From Camellia lanceoleosa (lineage: Eukaryota > Streptophyta > Magnoliopsida > Ericales > Theaceae), in the NCBI GenBank assembly GCA_025200525.1, contig CM045762.1, forward strand, positions 27,873,600 through 27,937,599: a stretch of DNA of 64,000 nt, written 5' to 3'. This document shows positions 59,585 to 64,000 of the stretch, piece by piece; the stretch's first letter is position 1, and each line of letters starts with the position of its first letter. The position numbers were made by a program, and so were the translations under genes. The notes beneath the pieces were generated by a model. The model made no database searches. It had not been told where the DNA came from and saw only the letters and a program-made list of their open reading frames with translations.

Positions 59585-59942
59585 GGAAAATTTACTCATA
59601 AGTCTTAGTTTTTAAAAGGTTAAACCATTTAGTCTTAGAAGTTTTCTTATGTTCTATTTAGTCCTATTTATACATCATCATGATGTTCATGATGTAAATG
59701 AATCTGATATTTCATTCAATAATTTCAAAATTTATTGAAATCTGATAAACATTAGATGTTTAAAATCTAATGTTTGAAACATTCATCCTATAATTTTAAA
59801 TATTATTGAAATCTGATAAACATTAGATGTTTAAAACATTAATCTAATGTTCAAAATATTATAATAGAATCTTTTAATCTATAAAAATTTTTTAAAACTA
59901 AATAATGTATAAATTATTAATTTAAAATTTATTGGTACATCC
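59585..59942. mobile_element. MITE of Mutator-like type, 358 bp, copy B
   Basis: Reverse-complement relative of 14815-15171: starts GGAAAATTTACTCATAAGTC and ends ATTGGTACATCC. Flanked by TTGTTTAAA (59576-59584) and TTGCTTAAA (59943-59951), an 8-of-9 match consistent with an older 9-bp duplication. Confidence 0.7.
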
Positions 59943-60267
59943 TTGCTTAAACCCTAGCATTTGCCGTAGTGGTGGTGCAGCTGGCTTTAGTGTGCGGTGA
60001 GATCTGGGATTTGAGTTGACATCTAATATTTTAACTTGCACAAAAAGAAAAGAAAAGAGATTTGTGTAAAAAGTGTTTTCAAAATTGTGAAAATGCTAAA
60101 AAATTAAAATATATGAAAAATGTTTTGAATTTGAAATTGATGAGAAGTGTCTTACATATTTTATATTTTATTTTTATTCTTTTCTTGTGTTTAGGGGCAT
60201 TTGTTATCAAAATCTAATAATAATAAAAAAAATGCTTAATGTACTTATGTATCGATCATTTATTATA

Positions 60268-60703
60268 GGAAAATGTTTGAGGGCCCGAAATACTATTGGC
60301 TCGAATGCCCCAAATGCCCAAAACGACGTCGTTTTGGGCATTCCGTTTTTTTTTTTTTTTTTTTTTTTTTTCCCCCATTGTTGAATCTCTACAGAGGGAG
60401 AGGGAGAGAAAGAGAGGGAGAGGGAGAAAGAGAGAGAGGTCGCGTCGGCTCAGATCCTCCTCTTCCGTCGTGCCGATCACGATCGCGTCGCCGTTCTCCT
60501 CCTCCGACCGTGCCGATCGCGTCCTCCTCCTCCATTTTTTAGGCCCCCTCCAGTCCTTCCTCCCCCTCTCCCTCCTCCTCCCCCTCCCCTCCCCTCCCCT
60601 TCCCTCCTTCGTCTTCCTCCCTCCTTTCTTCTGCTGAAGAGAAAAAAAAAAATAAAAATTTGGGGCATTCGGGGCCCCGTTTTCGGGCTCTGTAGCACCA
60701 CTG
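60268..60703. mobile_element. MULE-type MITE (436 bp) with CT-rich insert
   Basis: Flanked by the exact 9-bp TTTATTATA (60259-60267 and 60704-60712). The ends GAGGGCCCGAA(A) and, reversed, CAGAGCCCGAAAA belong to the family of the 51475 element, and both contain CGAATGCCCCAAAT. The interior has a T run, then GA-, CT- and CCTCC-rich sequence resembling a captured 5' UTR. Long frames on both strands come from this composition. Confidence 0.75.
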
Positions 60704-60712
60704 TTTATTATA

Positions 60713-61303
60713 ATATATACTAATCAACTGTATTTTTTATGTGTATTACATGAGTCAAAATTTTAAAATGCTATAAGATACTGATTTTTGTAAATATCAA
60801 TTATTACATTCAGGAGTATTAACCAATCTTTAATTTTCTCAAAATTAATAATTTTTGAATTCTATTTGATTTTGATTGATTTCCATTTTCAAAAATAGGG
60901 TGTCCATTTTTCATTTATTTTTTTCCCCTACCTTTTCGAGGGTAAATTGAAATGACGAATATATATATATCCCTTCTGAGGATTTATTATATAATTACAT
61001 TAATTACATTTAACCTTTGTCTGGAATGTGAGTTAATTTTTTGACTTTTTTAACTTTTGGTCTAAGGCTAAAAAAGTTCGTTTGGGATGAATTTTTTTGA
61101 GTTTTTTGACTTTTGTAAGAAAAAAAATAAAATAATTATAATTTAAATGTGACATTTTATATTGTTGAATTTTTAATTTATTTTAGCTTTTTATAACTAA
61201 AATAGTTAAAAAAAACCAATGTCAAACATAGTCTTAAAAAAAATTATTATTATTGTTATTATTATTATTTTGATGTGGAAAGTCCAAAAACACATGAAAG
61301 ACC
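60713..61303. other. Gene-free AT-rich DNA with a MITE-like segment near 61010-61240
   Basis: Segment with TTTTTTGACTTTT repeats and AATGTCAAACATAG at the end, similar to that at 58490-58705. No ORF. Confidence 0.35.
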
Positions 61304-61633
61304 GTCTTGTTTGGTTTGTTTTTGGAAGTGTTGTTTTTGAAAATTATTTTGGGGAGAGAGTTTAGAAATTTTTTTGGTTTGTTTGGTTATATATTTTGAA
61401 AGTAGTTTTGGAGTTTGGGAGTTTGGAATGATTTAATATTTTATTGTAATTGAGTAGATGTATGTGAGAAAAAAAGTGATTGAGAAGGAGAGAGAAAAGA
61501 GAAAAAATGATTGATTGATGTGTAAGAGAGAGAAAGTGATTTTGAAATTATTTTTAAAAAAATACAAACCAAATAAAATTTTTAAATTTTTTTTAAAAAT
61601 AACTCCCTCAAAAACAAACCAAACTAATCCGAC
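61304..61633. mobile_element. MITE with GTTTGGTTTGT ends, copy 2
   Basis: Starts GTCTTGTTTGGTTTGTTTT and ends, reversed, GTCGGATTAGTTTGGTTTGT. Same orientation as copy 1 at 56748-57056. Confidence 0.65.
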
Positions 61634-63755
61634 AAATTGGGGTTATCTCTATGGCGAAAAGCCATTGTCTATTCAATGATGTGGTTTTCTATTCCGGCCA
61701 TATTGTCCGTTATTTACACGTTGCAAGTCTTTATTGACTTAAACGGTAATAAAATATTTAGTATGTACGATGAGACAGTGTACGTAGTCTATTTTTTTTC
61801 AAACAATAATAATTTCATCCATATTTTTTGGTATATTTGAAGAATGAGAATTCAAAATATTTCGAATCATTATTCTGAATAATTTTTAAAAATTAGTTCG
61901 ATGGAATAATAATGAAATAAAAAATATTTTTAGAAGTTTTAAATAAACTCACAAAAGGATATTTTGTCATTTTTTTATAAACTTTGTCCCAGCAAAAGCC
62001 AATTTTTATAAAAAGTTTTACATTAGCACTTTTTTCTCTTATAGATTGAAAAACTCATGAAAGATAATAATAAATTTCTCCCAGAGTAATCTTAGAGTGA
62101 TTTTTTTATATGATTTTTAATTTTACAAAAATTAAAGGTACAATATCATTTCAACTTTCAGCTCCCAGACCCTAATCTAACAACAATAGTTTTTTCACCT
62201 TTCAAAAAAATTACATTATAAAAAAATCACTCTGACAGATTCCAACTCAATAATTAGGGCCTTTGGGCCAAGGAGGGGCCTACTGAATGTGATTGAGGGG
62301 TGGAGTTATGTCTTGGGCCAAAGCTGGGCCGTTGTCCATTCAATGATGTCGGTTGCAGTCAACCTACGCTATGCACATGGTCACTCCCACGGTTCCGGCT
62401 GAAATCCACGGTTAATCAAATGAATTTGTTCACACATTTGATTTCGTCTAAATAAACACAGAATTTGATTGATCCACAACCTGCTTAAAAAGTGTATTAA
62501 CTCTATTTAAAAATATCAACAATGCAACAGACTCGTAAAAAACATGACTCCCACAACTCCGACTCACCTATGATTGGCTTAGGAAAGAAAGAAAAAAAAA
62601 AAAAAAAAACAAATAAACAAACAAAAACACATGATTGGTTCACGTTATTTGGGAGTCATGGGATCCCTAACTTTGGGGGTCCCAAGTATTTTTGTAAAAA
62701 TATATAGATTTTACTATTTCACACTAACCAAAAATTAAGTTTTATTCACACAATTTAAATAAAATTAGATTTGTCCTTGTATGATCCACAAACTAGCCTA
62801 TATTTATTGAGCTTTATCTACACACCCAGAAAAAACAAAACAAAATAAAATTGAAAAAAGGACCAACTTTATCCAAAATTTTGAATAAGAGGTCAAGATT
62901 TATTTGTGAAATGACCCCGCAACAAAACATGAAACTTACATCATAAATATGGAATCTGAGTCAAATTCGGTTCCTTTTATTTGTTTCATAGAGTTTTTGA
63001 TATTTATTATAATAAAAATAGTATCACATTCACTTCCATATTCAAACACACCTGTGAATCTCACATGCGTGTTTACACAATAGAATATCATAAAGTCAAT
63101 CTTTGTGTTAGGTTTAGTTCACAATTTATCGAAATTTGGTTACAGATTTTTGTCTCTAGAAGGGGAAAAAGAATACATTGATATATGTAATTTAACATAA
63201 ATTTTAATTTATGTTGACCGATAGTAAAGATCATTTCAATATAAACCATAGAGATTAGAGTCATGAAATCAACAGTTTTCTAAAACACGACACTAATATT
63301 TGAGTTTTAATGCAATTTTATGCTCACTTCTCATGATCACAGATCTTATTCAATATACAATGACACATTTAACGTAAGTGTTATGTACCATATTGATATT
63401 CTGTACTGAAAACCTAATAAATAGAAAACAACATCCTAGAATTGAGGTAATGTTATAACAAGAAGAAAACAATATCATAACATTGAGGCCATGCTTGTTT
63501 TTATTATAATTAATGACGTGTAGTCATACATCAAGTCAATTACAATCTTCAAATGTGATCTCAAAAAGTATAATCATTCTAGGAATGTCAGATGAAATTT
63601 ACACAAGAAGTTATAGATGTAAGACAAAGAGTAAGTCTCACTTTTCATCTTATATTTGTGACCATTTTATGAGATTCATTTGTACACTTTAAACTTATTT
63701 TGAAAAGTATGTTCATTTTGTGACTATTATTCTTGACTGTAATAATATATATTTA
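61634..63755. other. Gene-free AT-rich DNA
   Basis: No gene. A possible MITE fragment at about 62545-62690 pairs CATGACTCCCA with TGGGAGTCATG around a poly(A) run. Confidence 0.4.
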
Positions 63756-63924
63756 GGGCTAGTTTGGCATGTACAGTCAAAAAGTCACTATCTTATTTAA
63801 GTCACATCATTTTATTTAAATCACATCATCTCTTTAACACATCACATCAAACCCAACCTAAACCCAATCCAAACCCACCAATAAGTCAAAAAGTGCACTT
63901 TTTTAAGACATCCCAAACCAACCC
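63756..63924. mobile_element. Tourist-like MITE (169 bp)
   Basis: Ends GGGCTAGTTTGGCATG and, reversed, GGGTTGGTTTGGGATG, flanked by TTA on both sides (63753-63755 and 63925-63927), the PIF/Harbinger 3-bp duplication. Confidence 0.75.
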
Positions 63925-64000
63925 TTACGTGCATATAATCTGATTACAAAATTGAATGTACTATCTCACATGAACTAGGATTCACATTTAACAAGCAATC

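Noticed and set aside
60273..60727. Several 60-110 codon ORFs on both strands
   Set aside because: Low-complexity Arg/Glu/Gly or Ser/Pro/Leu products of GA/CT runs in a MITE.

Overview
This is nuclear DNA of a flowering plant, probably a eudicot. The basis for that is spliced genes with GT-AG introns, an early nodulin-like (plastocyanin-fold, proline-rich, GPI-anchored) gene, Ty3/gypsy elements with a chromodomain, and several families of MITEs. The sequence is AT-rich and dominated by transposable elements. Only two host genes are convincing. I could not pin down the species.

Layout. (1) 1-14.0 kb is a nested stack. The right part of a Ty3/gypsy element (minus strand, Tat-like; its 5' LTR ends at 3715) sits inside the 3' LTR of a second Ty3/gypsy element. 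That second element is a chromovirus on the minus strand, 3716-11099. It in turn sits against, and probably inside, a decayed PIF/Harbinger element with a Myb-like ORF and a DDE transposase (plus strand, 11.2-14.0 kb). (2) 14.0-16.2 kb holds A-rich tandem repeats and MITEs. (3) 16470-28540 (plus) is a 12-exon gene for a 424-residue protein with two DnaJ-type CxxC zinc-binding pairs. Its introns carry a LINE 3' fragment, a SINE fragment and a MULE-type MITE, and one intron appears to be GC-AG. (4) 28.5-34.9 kb has no genes. It contains a Tourist-like MITE and a large foldback element whose two arms are oppositely oriented tandem arrays built around an 18-bp perfect palindrome. (5) 35578-45906 is a complete, non-autonomous LTR retrotransposon on the minus strand with 5-bp target duplications, LTRs of about 441 bp, PBS and PPT. 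It has an intact gag and a broken protease but no reverse transcriptase or integrase. The missing part is replaced by a 1.4-kb array of alternating 48/51-bp repeats, a minisatellite, and two related antisense coiled-coil ORFs, one of them spliced and decayed. (6) 45.9-54.4 kb is non-coding, with microsatellites, a CACTA element and a MULE-type MITE. (7) 54379-57349 (minus) is a two-exon early nodulin-like gene for 392 residues. (8) 57.4-64 kb is AT-rich intergenic DNA with several MITEs.

The most unusual object is the 35.6-45.9 kb element. It packages Gag-only coding capacity with antisense cargo genes and expanding satellite-like arrays. The nested stack at the left end and the inverted-array foldback at 31-33 kb are the next most informative. 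Exon boundaries were set by reading frame continuity and splice consensus by eye. Family names rest on motifs recognised by eye; no search was run.
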